Positions 6,313-12,950 of a DNA stretch of 15,168 bases are shown piece after piece. The notes beneath the pieces are model-generated. The model worked only from the letters and a program-made list of their open reading frames with translations, ran no database searches and was not told where the DNA came from. The translations under genes and the position numbers were made by a program. The first letter of the stretch is position 1. Every line of letters begins with the position of its first letter. Source of the DNA: Ceratorhiza oryzae-sativae (Eukaryota; Basidiomycota; Agaricomycetes; Cantharellales; Ceratobasidiaceae). Location of the stretch: the NCBI GenBank assembly GCA_030998015.1, contig JARWMV010000215.1, positions 1 through 15,168 on the forward strand, written 5' to 3'.

Positions 6313-6521
6313 TGAGTCGTTCTTCTGTTGGATTACCTTCAAGGACGGAAATCCTGTATACCGCGACCCCGGAGGGCCTCCTGTGTCATCTTTGATGATC
6401 AGAAGTGGTAAACAGACGGTTCCGGCTGTCTCACACCAAGTCATCGGTGTAATCCTTTGTTTTTTTTTTAGATTTGAACAAGGAATTGTTCTTACCGTCG
6501 ACCCTTTCCCATAATGGATGG
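6313..6521. other. Mixed-composition stretch, no gene recognised
   Basis: A 75-codon plus-strand frame and a minus-strand frame cross this stretch, but neither has a recognisable domain. The end of the plus frame, RFEQGIV, faintly recalls the FEQG motif of the LAGLIDADG_2 endonuclease and could be a relic. Seven residues are not enough to call it. Confidence 0.4.
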
Positions 6522-6660
6522 AAATGGACCCCCAATGATTGCAATGCGCGCCACAAAACTTGTGGCGCCATTGACCCCCCACTTGGGGGGGGGCACTAGG
6601 GCCCAAAACCACCGGGCGTCCCCAGCGCGGCCGGCGTCTGATTCCGAGCAATACCTCGCG
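6522..6660 (+). repeat. Family J, copy 2, followed by a family D empty site
   Basis: The J block repeats 3779-3918 without the TAAAGGTGCATTTCG stretch. It continues as GCGTCTGATTCCGAG directly joined to CAATACCTCGCG at 6648/6649. At 3919-3951 a 33-bp hairpin occupies this junction. This is the clearest empty site in the window. Confidence 0.9.
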
Positions 6661-6733
6661 GCCAGAGGGGCCGCCTCGGGCGTGGGGTATGGGCCCGAGC
6701 GGAGCGACGGTCCCTAACCCCACGGGAGGGAAT
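6661..6733 (-). repeat. Family G element with GGCCAGAGGGGCC hairpin
   Basis: GGCCAGAGGGGCC, CTCGGG and GTGGGGTATGGGCCCGAGCG lead into GGAGCGACGGTCCCTAACCCC and ACGGGAGGG. The same run is at 12010-12083 with small changes. The outer arms of family G are present. Confidence 0.85.
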
Positions 6734-6833
6734 ATTTCAGCGTACTTTAACCCGTGGGTTTGGATATCGAGCCCGCTATTTCAGCCAGGCCAGCGCACAG
6801 CGCTGATCCAGGCGAGTACAGGTCAAATTCAAA

Positions 6834-6906
6834 GGAAACAGAACTCGGGTGGTTGAGTGTCTCCCTTTTAAGGAGAACGTCAGTGGTTCGAACCCACTTG
6901 TTTCCA
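6834..6906 (+). tRNA. trnK: tRNA-Lys (anticodon TTT)
   Basis: A textbook 73-nt cloverleaf: acceptor GGAAACA/TGTTTCC, D-stem ACTC/GAGT, anticodon arm TCTCC-CTTTTAA-GGAGA and T-arm AGTGG-TTCGAAC-CCACT, all fully paired, with discriminator A. It has no insertion, although GC elements lie within about 110 bases on the left and 160 on the right. Confidence 0.95.
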
Positions 6907-6945
6907 AAATTCTGAAGATTTAATTTCAATCTGGAAAACGTGCTA

Positions 6946-7012
6946 TATTTTAACTGCAGTACTCCAAATTGGTTATGGGCTGTAAGTTTTTACACCATTT
7001 TGGTGAAAGTAA
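6946..7012 (+). repeat. CTGCAGTACTCC / GGTTATGGGCTGTAAG repeat
   Basis: CTGCAGTACTCCAAATTGG is followed by TTATGGGCTGTAAGTTTTTA and CACCATTTTGG. Relatives lie at 10430-10480 (plus; GTACTCAAAAATGG, then TTATGGGCTGTAAGCCCTTA) and at 13790-13840 (minus, with an added CTGCAGCGTAGCTGCAG hairpin). The AAATGG/CCATTT and GGGCTGTAAGCCC stems differ between copies. Confidence 0.75.
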
Positions 7013-7065
7013 GGGTAATCCAGATAAGCCCCGCCAGATATGCAGGTTGTGGAAAGAACCTACTG

Positions 7066-7104
7066 CCCCCCAAACAATGCAGCGTAGCTGCACATGTTTG
7101 GGGG
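7066..7104. repeat. Family F hairpin (CCCCCAAACA-TGCAGC)
   Basis: CCCCCCAAACAATGCAGC-GTA-GCTGCACATGTTTGGGGG folds as one long stem with a small internal bulge. Copies lie at 7824-7863, 9349-9387, 11761-11800, 11810-11848 and 13669-13707. The last two carry ATATGCAGCTTGCGCTGCAT in the middle instead. The inner stem and loop vary while pairing is kept. Confidence 0.88.
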
Positions 7105-7108
7105 TCAG

Positions 7109-7560
7109 TTGTCATTGAGTGACGCAGTCGTGTGGGCATAACCGCGCCATGATAATATTCCCGGCGCGGGGGGTTTCCCTAAAAATGAAGTTCTTCTGGG
7201 GAGGAAATTAGTCTCCACCCTTGATTATGATGAATATATACGACAAAACCAGTACTACCCAGTCCAAGGTGAGCTGATAAATTGGAAATGAAGCGTCACA
7301 AATAAATCATCTAGGGTGAGAATATTTCCCGTACTCGCCTGGATCAGCGCGGAGCGTTGACTCAGGCGAGGGCGGGTTCGTAGAACCCTCCGGAGGAAAA
7401 ATAAGGACGCGGCTTAAATTTTATGGGCAGCACTCAGTGCTGTCCTCAAAAAATCGCCGATATTTCAATAAAAGAAATATAATACGACCTCTGCTACGAT
7501 CGATTTCGAAGAAATCGGCCCTGCAAAGTTCCGGGGAAAACCCAATCAATTTACATTGAA
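7109..7560. other. Spacer between tRNA-Lys and tRNA-Ala
   Basis: No gene is recognised. Positions 7190-7290 (GGGGAGGAAATTAGTCTCCACC ... ACCAGTACTACCCAG ... GGTGAGCTGATAAATTGGAA) have a diverged relative at 10668-10755. The rest contains hairpins such as GCAGCACTCAGTGCTG and GATTTCGAAGAAATC. ACTCGCCTGGATCAGCGCGGAGCG at 7334 echoes 6790-6815. Confidence 0.55.
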
Positions 7561-7631
7561 GGGGGAATATGATAATGGTAATCTATTGTGTTTGCATCAC
7601 AAAGATGATAGTTCGATTCTATCTTTCTCCA
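7561..7631 (+). tRNA. trnA: tRNA-Ala (anticodon TGC)
   Basis: Acceptor GGGGGAA/TTTCTCC pairs throughout, with two G-T. Anticodon arm TTGTG-TTTGCAT-CACAA and T-arm GATAG-TTCGATT-CTATC are perfect. The D-stem TGAT/ATCT has three pairs. The discriminator is A and the length is 71 nt. Confidence 0.93.
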
Positions 7632-7752
7632 AGCTTAATACACCCCGCGGCAGTAAGGACTTTGATTCCGAGCAATCAGAGTCCAAATTTCACCTCGACT
7701 GTGGGCGGCTTTAGCCGCCCACAGGCTCGGTCACCGTAGACCCCTGACATTG

Positions 7753-7800
7753 CCGCGCGCGTTAGAGGGAATCTTTAGGATTCCCTCTAACGCCGGCGGG
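7753..7800 (+). repeat. Family A deletion derivative, 48 bp
   Basis: The left end CCGCGCGCGTTAG of family A is joined directly to AGGGAATCTTTAGGATTCCC and TCTAACGCCGGCGGG from the right end. About 125 bp of the interior, including three of the four hairpins, are missing. The result is a compact hairpin with GTTAGAGGGAATC/GATTCCCTCTAAC arms. It lies about 85 bp before a full copy, both in a CCCCTGACATTG context. Confidence 0.9.
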
Positions 7801-7883
7801 CATTACAATATCGGGGGGTTGCTGCCCACCAAACAATGCAGCGTAGCTGCACATGTTTGGGGGTCAGTAGACCCCTGACATTG

Positions 7884-8057
7884 CCGCGCGCGTTAGTTGC
7901 TGGTGGGACTTGTCCCACCAACCAACGTGAGCAATCGCAACCGTTTGCGATTGCTAGTGCGCGGCATAATATCGATATTTAGCCGCCGGCTGAAAATGAC
8001 GAACGGTCGTCATTTTCTACGAGGGAATCTTTAGGATTCCCTCTAACGCCGGCGGGG
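7884..8057 (+). repeat. Family A composite element, full copy (+)
   Basis: A complete two-module copy, preceded by AGACCCCTGACATTG exactly as the shortened copy at 7753 is. The shared left context suggests that the two arose by duplication or that one replaced the other by conversion. Confidence 0.95.
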
Positions 8058-8106
8058 AGCGGATCTAGGGTCGCAGGGGTTAAATTTAGTGACCCTTATA
8101 AGTCAA

Positions 8107-8178
8107 GCTCCGATAGCTTAGTGGTGAAAGCACTATTGTGAAGTAATAGTGACGGGCGTTCGATTCTCTCTCGGAGCA
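8107..8178 (+). tRNA. trnF: tRNA-Phe (anticodon GAA)
   Basis: Acceptor GCTCCGA/TCGGAGC is perfect, D-stem GCTT/AAGC is perfect, and anticodon arm CTATT-GTGAAGT-AATAG carries GAA. The T-arm GGGCG-TTCGATT-CTCTC has one mismatch (C-T) and one G-T. The discriminator is A and the length is 72 nt. It lies 50 bp after a family A element and 54 bp before a family B element. Confidence 0.93.
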
Positions 8179-8231
8179 TTTTTAAGGCATCTATGAAGCT
8201 GAACCCTACCCTATCTCGTATCAACTACTCT

Positions 8232-8324
8232 GAAGTTGTTGCACGTACGTGCAACAATTTCACGCTTGTAGAGGAGACGTCTGTGTGCGGCTTAAGCCGT
8301 ACACAGACGGCTCCGAAGCTTGAG
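8232..8324 (+). repeat. Family B element, truncated tail
   Basis: The GAAGTTGTTGCACGTACGTG palindrome, the CACGCTTGTAGAGGAGACG linker and the GTCTGTGT/ACACAGAC hairpin are intact. It ends at GAAGCTTGAG, where the other type 1 copies continue with GGTGAATACTCTTCG. A family A copy follows after 19 bp. Confidence 0.9.
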
Positions 8325-8343
8325 TCGAACCGTGGTTTAGCGT

Positions 8344-8516
8344 CCGCGCGCGTTAGTTGCTGGTGGGACTTGTCCCACCAACCAACGTGAGCAATCGCAA
8401 CCGTTTGCGATTGCTAGTGCGCGGCATAATATCGATATTTAGCCGCCGGCTGAAAATGACGAACGGTCGTCATTTTCTACGAGGGAATCTTTAGGATTCC
8501 CTCTAACGCCGGCGGG
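8344..8516 (+). repeat. Family A composite element, full copy (+)
   Basis: A complete copy, directly abutting a family H element at 8517 with no spacer. Confidence 0.95.
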
Positions 8517-8608
8517 ACCCGTGCACGCCTGCGAACGCCTTGGCTTGCCAAGGCGGCCCTGGCGTGCGCGCGGCTCGCCGCGAACGCGGCCTCGTTAACA
8601 ATGCCCAC
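8517..8608 (-). repeat. Family H element, copy of the one in the second endonuclease
   Basis: CCCGTGCACGCC ... GGCGTGCGCGCGG arms enclose GCCTTGGCTTGCCAAGGC. It continues with CTCGCCGCGAACGCGG and CCTCGTTAACAATGCCCAC. All 92 bp are identical to 15077-15168, where the element interrupts a homing endonuclease. Related units are at 1929-1989 and 13198-13310. Confidence 0.93.
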
Positions 8609-8725
8609 GGGTCGTTGACCCTCCGCTTTATTACCCCTGCCAAGACGTGCGCTAAAGCGCAGTTCTCTAGGCAGGGCGGCTGAAATCTTGGGTTACACCT
8701 AAGATTTTAGCCGATAGAGCGGGGG

Positions 8726-8898
8726 CCCGCGCGCGTTAGTTGCTGGTGGGACTTGTCCCACCAACCAACGTGAGCAATCGCAACCGTTTGCGATTGCTAG
8801 TGCGCGGCATAATATCGATATTTAGCCGCCGGCTGAAAATGACGAACGGTCGTCATTTTCTACGAGGGAATCTTTAGGATTCCCTCTAACGCCGGCGG
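8726..8898 (+). repeat. Family A composite element, full copy (+)
   Basis: A complete copy. Its right end GCCGGCGG is fused directly to the 93-bp direct repeat at 8890-8982. The other copy of that repeat, at 2812, keeps only the last nine bases of family A. Confidence 0.95.
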
Positions 8899-8982
8899 AT
8901 ACAGGTCCAGCAAGATTTTATAAATCTTGCATGGAAGCAAACCACGGAACGATGTTGACCGAGATAGAGGCCAGACTAATTT
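8890..8982. repeat. 93-bp direct repeat, copy 2
   Basis: See the copy at 2812-2904; one base differs. Here it is continuous with a full family A element on the left. This suggests that a combined unit existed and that the 2812 copy derives from it by recombination near the outer arm. Confidence 0.9.
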
Positions 8983-9440
8983 GCCAAGGGGTTTAAAATT
9001 ATCAAGGGGACCGTAGTTCCACCTTCAACTCAGGGTGGTTCGGCCCTACGAACTAATCTACCCTTCATTGAAGGGTGATAATTTTAGGGGGACTCATTTT
9101 TGACTATTAAGGTGACAGAAAATGAACTACAACTTGTCTACCTTGCCGATATATTACGGACACTATGGGATAAAAAACTCCCGAGCGTAGATCGCGCCTT
9201 AGCGCGGCCCACGCTCGGGCAGCGCCTACCGATCGGGATGATTTCCGTAGACCCCCAACAATTGACCCCCAATACGTTGGCCCGTAGGGCGTGCCTTACA
9301 GGCTTGGTAACGCATTGGGAGGCCATTGCATTATTGGGGGGCGGATGCCCCTCAAACAATGCAGCGTAGCTGCACATGTTTGGGGGGCAGTAGGGAAATC
9401 GTCGCCCGATCGTTGGGGAAATAAAAGACGAATAAATATT
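8983..9440. other. Spacer with family L and F hairpins, no gene recognised
   Basis: Hairpin TGAAGGGTAGATT... with arms CCCTTCATTGAAGGG lies at 9061-9076. CCGAGCGTAG...CGCTCGG (9181-9218) and GACCCCCAACAATTGACCCCCAATACG ... CGCATTGGGAGGCCATTGCA (9249-9330) precede a family F hairpin at 9349-9387. An 89-codon frame from 9100 is mostly translated repeat and matches no family I know. Confidence 0.55.
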
Positions 9441-9524
9441 GAGCTGATGCCAGAATGGTAATTGGGGTTTTCTGTAAAAAAATTGACGTGTTCGTCGGGG
9501 TAGGTTCGATTCCTACTTAGCTCA
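9441..9524 (+). tRNA. trnY: tRNA-Tyr (anticodon GTA), long variable arm
   Basis: Acceptor GAGCTGA/TTAGCTC pairs over 7 bp with one G-T. D-stem is CCA/TGG. Anticodon arm GTTTT-CTGTAAA-AAAAT carries GTA. A 16-nt variable arm contains the stem GACG-TGTT-CGTC, and T-arm GTAGG-TTCGATT-CCTAC is perfect. A long variable arm is normal for fungal mitochondrial tRNA-Tyr. Discriminator A; length 84 nt. Confidence 0.93.
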
Positions 9525-9637
9525 AAATATACATGGCGTCCCGCAGCGTAGCTGCGGGACCCTAAATTTTATAAATCCAACTCTCTGATCGCGCCTTTAG
9601 GCGCGGCCTAAGCGCTGAGGACTCCTAAATTGGGGGT

Positions 9638-9675
9638 GATTTGCGCAGGCAAATCTACACCCCCAATTTGGGGTT
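9638..9675. repeat. Family E variant, donor-like match of the second endonuclease insert
   Basis: GATTTGC-GCAG-GCAAATC is the family E inner hairpin, but here it lies between TTGGGGGT and ACCCCCAA instead of the usual ATCGATG/CATCGAT arms. The 38 bases from 9638 to 9675 recur exactly at 14946-14983 inside the second endonuclease. A CCCCAATTTGGGG palindrome closes the unit. Confidence 0.88.
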
Positions 9676-10070
9676 AAACTAAATTACCCTCCGGGAGCAG
9701 CTTCAAATTCTTATAGTTTAACACCCGCCTGCTGTAGATCGCTCCATCTAACGATGTAGCGGCCGAGCAGGCGAGCTCTCATGAGAGCTCGGGGTAGAAT
9801 ACAGGAATTGCGTATCCCCGCGAGCGTGACTCCCGGCCGCCGCTTTAAAGCGGCGGGGTTCGAATCCGGATTAGAGTTATTCTTCTATTTAATAAGATCT
9901 GTACAAATTAACTAAAGTCTTTATTTTCTATCATAACGGAATAAGCAACATACATCGTGTACTAAGTAAGTTATGAGTGGGCACAGTTGCAGCCGCTTAG
10001 GCAAAAACATAAAAGAAACCCCAATTTTCGAAAATTAGTAGTACGCTGCCGCAATCGGCCGCTCTATCGT
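9676..10070. other. Spacer with hairpins and a tRNA-like T-arm
   Basis: GAGCTCTCATGAGAGCTC (9773-9790) and CCGCCGCTTTAAAGCGGCGG (9838-9857) are perfect palindromes. The second runs straight into GGTTCGAATCC and GGATTAG, which looks like a tRNA T-loop. If the hairpin is set aside, TCC+GG could pair with CCGGA around TTCGAAT, but no credible acceptor or anticodon arm was found. From 9880 to 10030 the sequence is plain AT-rich spacer. Confidence 0.5.
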
Positions 10071-10200
10071 ACCCCCCGTGGTGGTGAGGACCGTCGCTAC
10101 GCTCGGGCCCATCCACCACGGGAGGCGCCTGATTCCGAGGTAGCCTGGAACCTCTGGGGTCCAGGCTACCTCGCAATACCTCGGCAGTAAGACTGCCTCG
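10071..10200 (+). repeat. Family G (changed arms) joined to a family D variant
   Basis: CCCCCCGTGGTGGTGAGGACC ... GGGCCCATCCACCACGGGAGG is the family G unit with re-paired outer arms. GCGCCTGATTCCGAGGTAGCC...GGCTACCTCGCAATACCTCGG follows. The G part and its GTACGCTGCCGCAATCGGCCG left flank (10042-10062) recur at 13450-13535, where the D part is replaced by GTTGTGCTCGAGG. Confidence 0.88.
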
Positions 10201-10512
10201 AGAGGCTTACCCGTGCCGTAGACCCCCAACAAGGCAATGGCCTCCCAATGCATTGGGGGTCTATTGCACTTGAAGATTATGTTTGTCTATAATTTTGTTT
10301 ATTGGTTTATCAAAGTTGTGAACAAAATTTGTTAATAGTAAGATTTTAAAATAAATTGCGTTTTTTTTTTTTCATTGATTATATAATTAGGGCTCCCATG
10401 AAGTCCGCAGAGGGCCCACAGGAGCGCTGCCGTACTCAAAAATGGTTATGGGCTGTAAGCCCTTACACCGTTTTGGAGATAGATACATTATTCCCAAACC
10501 TATACAGAGGGC
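10201..10512. other. Family L hairpin and AT-rich spacer
   Basis: GACCCCCAACAAGGCAATGG and CCTCCCAATGCATTGGGGG form a hairpin unit (10219-10261) whose relatives are at 9249-9340 and 11693-11755. From 10262 to 10390 the sequence is AT-rich, with a run of 12 T. A GTACTCAAAAATGG / TTATGGGCTGTAAGCCC repeat unit is at 10430-10480. No gene is seen. Confidence 0.55.
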
Positions 10513-10586
10513 AAGACTGTAGCATAATCGGTTAATGCAATCTGCTCATAATAGATGAGATATGGGTTCAAGTCCCGTCGGTCTTA
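10513..10586 (+). tRNA. tRNA with anticodon CAT (Met, or Ile after lysidine modification)
   Basis: Acceptor AAGACTG/CGGTCTT, D-stem GCAT/ATGC, anticodon arm ATCTG-CTCATAA-TAGAT and T-arm ATGGG-TTCAAGT-CCCGT all pair (some G-T). Discriminator A; length 74 nt. Fungal mitochondria carry initiator Met, elongator Met and often an Ile tRNA, all with gene anticodon CAT. There are no three G-C pairs next to the anticodon loop as in many initiators. I cannot choose between the three. Confidence 0.9.
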
Positions 10587-10849
10587 TTTTCAATACTTAA
10601 ACCAATTTTAGGTCGACCCATGTCACTTCGTGCCAGGTCTTATTATTTTCCAAGGGCTTCTTAGGTTTTTGGGGGGTGGAGGTAAATCTCCATCCTAATT
10701 TATACGGCAACCAGTGCTATATAGCCCAGGGTGAGTTGATAAATGGAAGCCGAAGCGAAAGGTCCATGTTTTCCACTTCCCTGTGGACTACTTGGGTTTT
10801 ATTACATCGTAGTTGACCAGAAGGTAAAACTAAGGCAAATTGGATTAAC
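10587..10849. other. Spacer after tRNA-CAT; contains diverged relative of 7190-7290
   Basis: GGTGGAGGTAAATCTCCATCC (10674-10695), CAACCAGTGCTATATAGCCCAG and GGGTGAGTTGATAAATGGAA (10707-10746) resemble 7198-7285 in order and spacing, but many bases differ. No open frame is shared. It might be an old repeat or a small structured RNA. Confidence 0.5.
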
Positions 10850-11045
10850 CCTAACCCTGTCGTCAGCGTGTACAAGTACACGCTGCTAGGGAACCTCTTC
10901 CCCTCCGCGCTCTTTGATCGCCCGCAGGGCGGCCTAAGCGCGGAGGGCTCCCACTAATCGATGATTTGCGAAGGCAAATCTACATCGATTAGCGGGGGCC
11001 TGTAAGGGAAGAGTCCGATTTGGCGCAAATCGGGGGTCGGGAATC
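10850..11045 (+). repeat. 196-bp direct repeat, copy 2 (families C and E)
   Basis: Same content and order as 6117-6312: CCTAACCCTGTCGTCAGCG, hairpin GTGTACAAGTACAC, family C, family E, GGGGGCCTGTAAGGGAAGAG and CCGATTTGGCGCAAATCGG. A shortened tandem version with only C and E follows at 11174-11266. Confidence 0.93.
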
Positions 11046-11173
11046 GAATCCTCTGGGTCCGCTGATAGTACAGTTAAGGCCCCTACCGCGCCTAGTCCTT
11101 TTTGGTAATCTTCGCCCCTCTGCAGAGGGAGCTAAGAACGGACCTGCGCGGATTAATTAATAATAACCTCAAT

Positions 11174-11266
11174 CCCTCCGCGCTCTTTGATCGCCCGCAG
11201 GGCGGCCTAAGCGCGGAGGGCTCCACTAATCGATGATTTGCGAAGGCAAATCTACATCGATTGGCG
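11174..11266 (+). repeat. Families C and E, shortened third copy
   Basis: CCCTCCGCGCTCTTTGATCG...GCGCGGAGGG is followed by CTCCACTAATCGATG, the inner GATTTGC/GCAAATC hairpin and CATCGATTGGCGGGG. Compared with 6167-6262, a C is missing in CTCCCACTAAT and the right arm reads CGATTGGCG rather than CGATTAGCG, so the outermost pair differs. Confidence 0.88.
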
Positions 11267-11880
11267 GGGTATGGTTAGGACGGCACTGGATGCCGCCCAT
11301 CAAAGTTTAGAGGCGGCAAATTTAAGATTTCGCCATAGTTGTTACCCGGTCTACGAGGCAGCTTCGCAGCGATCCCGCTATCTCGGCCGGGCGGCCGTCC
11401 CATCGAGGACGGGTAAAATTTAAACCAAATGTTTTTCATGACTTACACTGTCGTGGTATGTTTTAATGCACGACAGGGGGCAGTCCCCGCCGATGGAAAA
11501 TTGACGTCTGCAAAAAAGTCAGTTGGTCTGACCAGATCAACTTCCGTCAATTATTCCACCGTATGCCCCCTGATATTGTGAAATTTGGACTGATGCTGGT
11601 CTAAGGTCCAGCCCCAGTCTTACTGCCGCGGGCTCTTCCCGTCTGCGGCCGTGTTCCTGGAACACGACCACAGACGCAGGTGACCCCCAATAAGGCAATG
11701 GCCTCCCAATGCGTCACAAACGTATTGGGGGGGGGGCCATTACCTTATTGGGGGGCGGATGCCCCTCAAACAATGCAGCGTAGCTGCACATGTTTGAGTG
11801 GCATCTGACCCCCAAACATATGCAGCTTGCGCTGCATTGTTTGGGGGGTAGATGCTGAAAGGGAAGAGGAGGAACACTGC
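11267..11880. other. Repeat-filled spacer: families K, L and F
   Basis: Contains a diverged copy of 5205-5255 (GGACGGCACTGGATGCCGCCC), a family K hairpin (11496-11552), GTCTGCGGCCGTG...CACAGACGC (11641-11675), a family L unit with long G-runs (11683-11755), and two family F hairpins back to back (11761-11848). TGCACGACAGG and similar short stems fill the rest. No coding signal is seen. Confidence 0.55.
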
Positions 11881-11892
11881 AGCGTATGGCTA

Positions 11893-11953
11893 TCTTTAGA
11901 GCGGTGAAATTGCTCAGTAGATATTAAAGAGCAACAGTATGCCTGAGGGATTC
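11893..11953 (+). rRNA. Possible SSU rRNA helix 23-like fragment
   Basis: AGAGCGGTGAAATTGCTCAG and TAGATATTAAAGAGCAACAG, then TATGCCTGAGGGATTC, resemble the conserved SSU segment AGCGGTGAAATGCGTAGATA followed by TTAGGAGGAACACC. TTGCTC and GAGCAA can pair around AGTAGATATTAAA. No flanking SSU sequence is recognised: to the left is a family F hairpin, to the right CGACCCGTCCCCTAG as in family B. It may be a pseudogene piece, a piece of a broken rRNA gene, or coincidence. Confidence 0.33.
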
Positions 11954-12009
11954 CCGACCCGTCCCCTAGCTAGAGGATAAGCTGCGGCCCTGGCGTGCGC
12001 GGGCTCGCG

Positions 12010-12200
12010 GCCAGAGGGGCCGCCTCGGGCTTGGGGTATGGGCCCGAGCGGAGCGACGGTCCCTAACCCCACGGGAAGGAAGATTCCGGCGTACTATCCC
12101 CCGTGGGTATGGATCTCGAGGCCGCGTTCGCGGCGAGGTATTGCGAGGTACCCTGGAACTTTAAGTTCCAGGGTACCTCGGAATCAGACGCCCGCTATCT
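12010..12200. repeat. Families G and D, composite
   Basis: GGCCAGAGGGGCC and the family G arms (12033-12078) repeat 6661-6728. After CCGTGGGTATGG comes GAGGCCGCGTTCGCGGC, then a filled family D site (12133-12192) identical over its inner hairpin to 13142-13202. The GAGGCCGCGTTCGCGGCGAG left part is also shared. Confidence 0.88.
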
Positions 12201-12271
12201 CGCCGAGAACGGGTCATATTAGATTTACAGGGATCCTGATATTTCACCTCTTGAAACAAAACCTTAAAATA

Positions 12272-12344
12272 GCTGAAATAGTTTAAGTGGTTAAAACTCA
12301 TCGCTCATGTCGGTGTAATAAGGGTTCAATTCCTTTTTTCGGCT
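12272..12344 (+). tRNA. trnM: tRNA with anticodon CAT, probably tRNA-Met
   Basis: Acceptor GCTGAAA/TTTCGGC (one T-G), D-stem GTTT/AAAC, anticodon arm CATCG-CTCATGT-CGGTG and T-arm AAGGG-TTCAATT-CCTTT (one G-T) give a good 73-nt cloverleaf. The discriminator is T, unusual for Met; an A just upstream could pair with it. The acceptor and D-arm resemble those of the tRNA-Thr at 2699. Initiator or elongator role cannot be decided. Confidence 0.88.
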
Positions 12345-12950
12345 CGTAAATTATCTTGATTAAAAATTTACCAGAGGGGATTTCCGAAACGTTTTTTACT
12401 TCAGCCTCGAAGGGCTCAGTCAAAATTCGTCATCATAAACTAGTACAAAGTACCGATAAAATATCATAAAAGAGAAGTTAGAGTAAAATAAAATTATAAC
12501 TTTAACCGCAGTACTTTTTTCTGCCAAAATAGCAGTTTGCACTAGTGCACGCTTCACTTTTAGGCGCGCACACAGCGCGTGGCAAGAAAAGAGTATTAGC
12601 GAAAAATAAATTGCTATTAACCCCGTGTATAGAAATGTTGTTGACATTTCTTAACCCAAAATCGCTTCGCCTGAGATCTCTGGCCAGGACGATTTATTCT
12701 GGTACTTTACCCTGCCGAAATCCTAGGATTTCGGCCATAGGGTCGATCAATGATAAGACGATCCATCTGCTGTGAAAGTTGGCTCAGCGCGGGCAGTAAA
12801 GCCCGTACTAAGTACGGCGATCTTAGTGCCAGGAACTATTTCTTCAAATTAGCCTTATTTTATTTTCTCCGTTCTCCGAAATTTATATTTTTCAAACCGC
12901 CCGAAAAATGAAAACGGTATCCCCCTTATTAATCGGTAGGTGGGTAGTTC
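12345..12950. other. AT-rich spacer, no gene recognised
   Basis: A 75-codon minus-strand frame (12420-12647) has a hydrophobic N-terminus, MSTTFLYTGLIAIYFSLILF, but its middle is read from a GC hairpin (GCGCGCACACAGCGCG) and it matches no mitochondrial membrane protein I know. Hairpins include CGAAATCCTAGGATTTCGG (12716-12734). A GCGCGGGCAGTAAAGCCCG stem is at 12786. Otherwise nothing is seen. Confidence 0.5.

Noticed and set aside
6304..6723. 139-codon minus-strand frame, and the 75-codon plus-strand frame at 6287
   Set aside because: Mostly translations of families J, D and G. The FEQG echo in the plus frame is too short to be evidence.
7190..7290. LSU or RNase P RNA segment
   Set aside because: I compared it with remembered conserved motifs (peptidyl-transferase loop, sarcin-ricin loop, RNase P P4) and found no convincing match.
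9100..9369. 89-codon plus-strand frame (MTIKVTENELQLVYLADILR...)
   Set aside because: The start is TTG, only the first 30 residues are outside repeats, and nothing is recognised. It is too weak to call.
10850..10870. Telomere-like CCCTAACCCTG
   Set aside because: It is not repeated in tandem; it is the end of family B/C composites at internal positions.
2699..12344. tRNA 5' editing as in some chytrid mitochondria
   Set aside because: All eight tRNAs have complete acceptor stems, including the first three pairs, so editing is not required.
12420..12647. Hydrophobic minus-strand frame as a small respiratory or ATP synthase subunit
   Set aside because: No motif of Atp8, Atp9, Nad3 or Nad4L is present, and its middle is translated from a GC hairpin.
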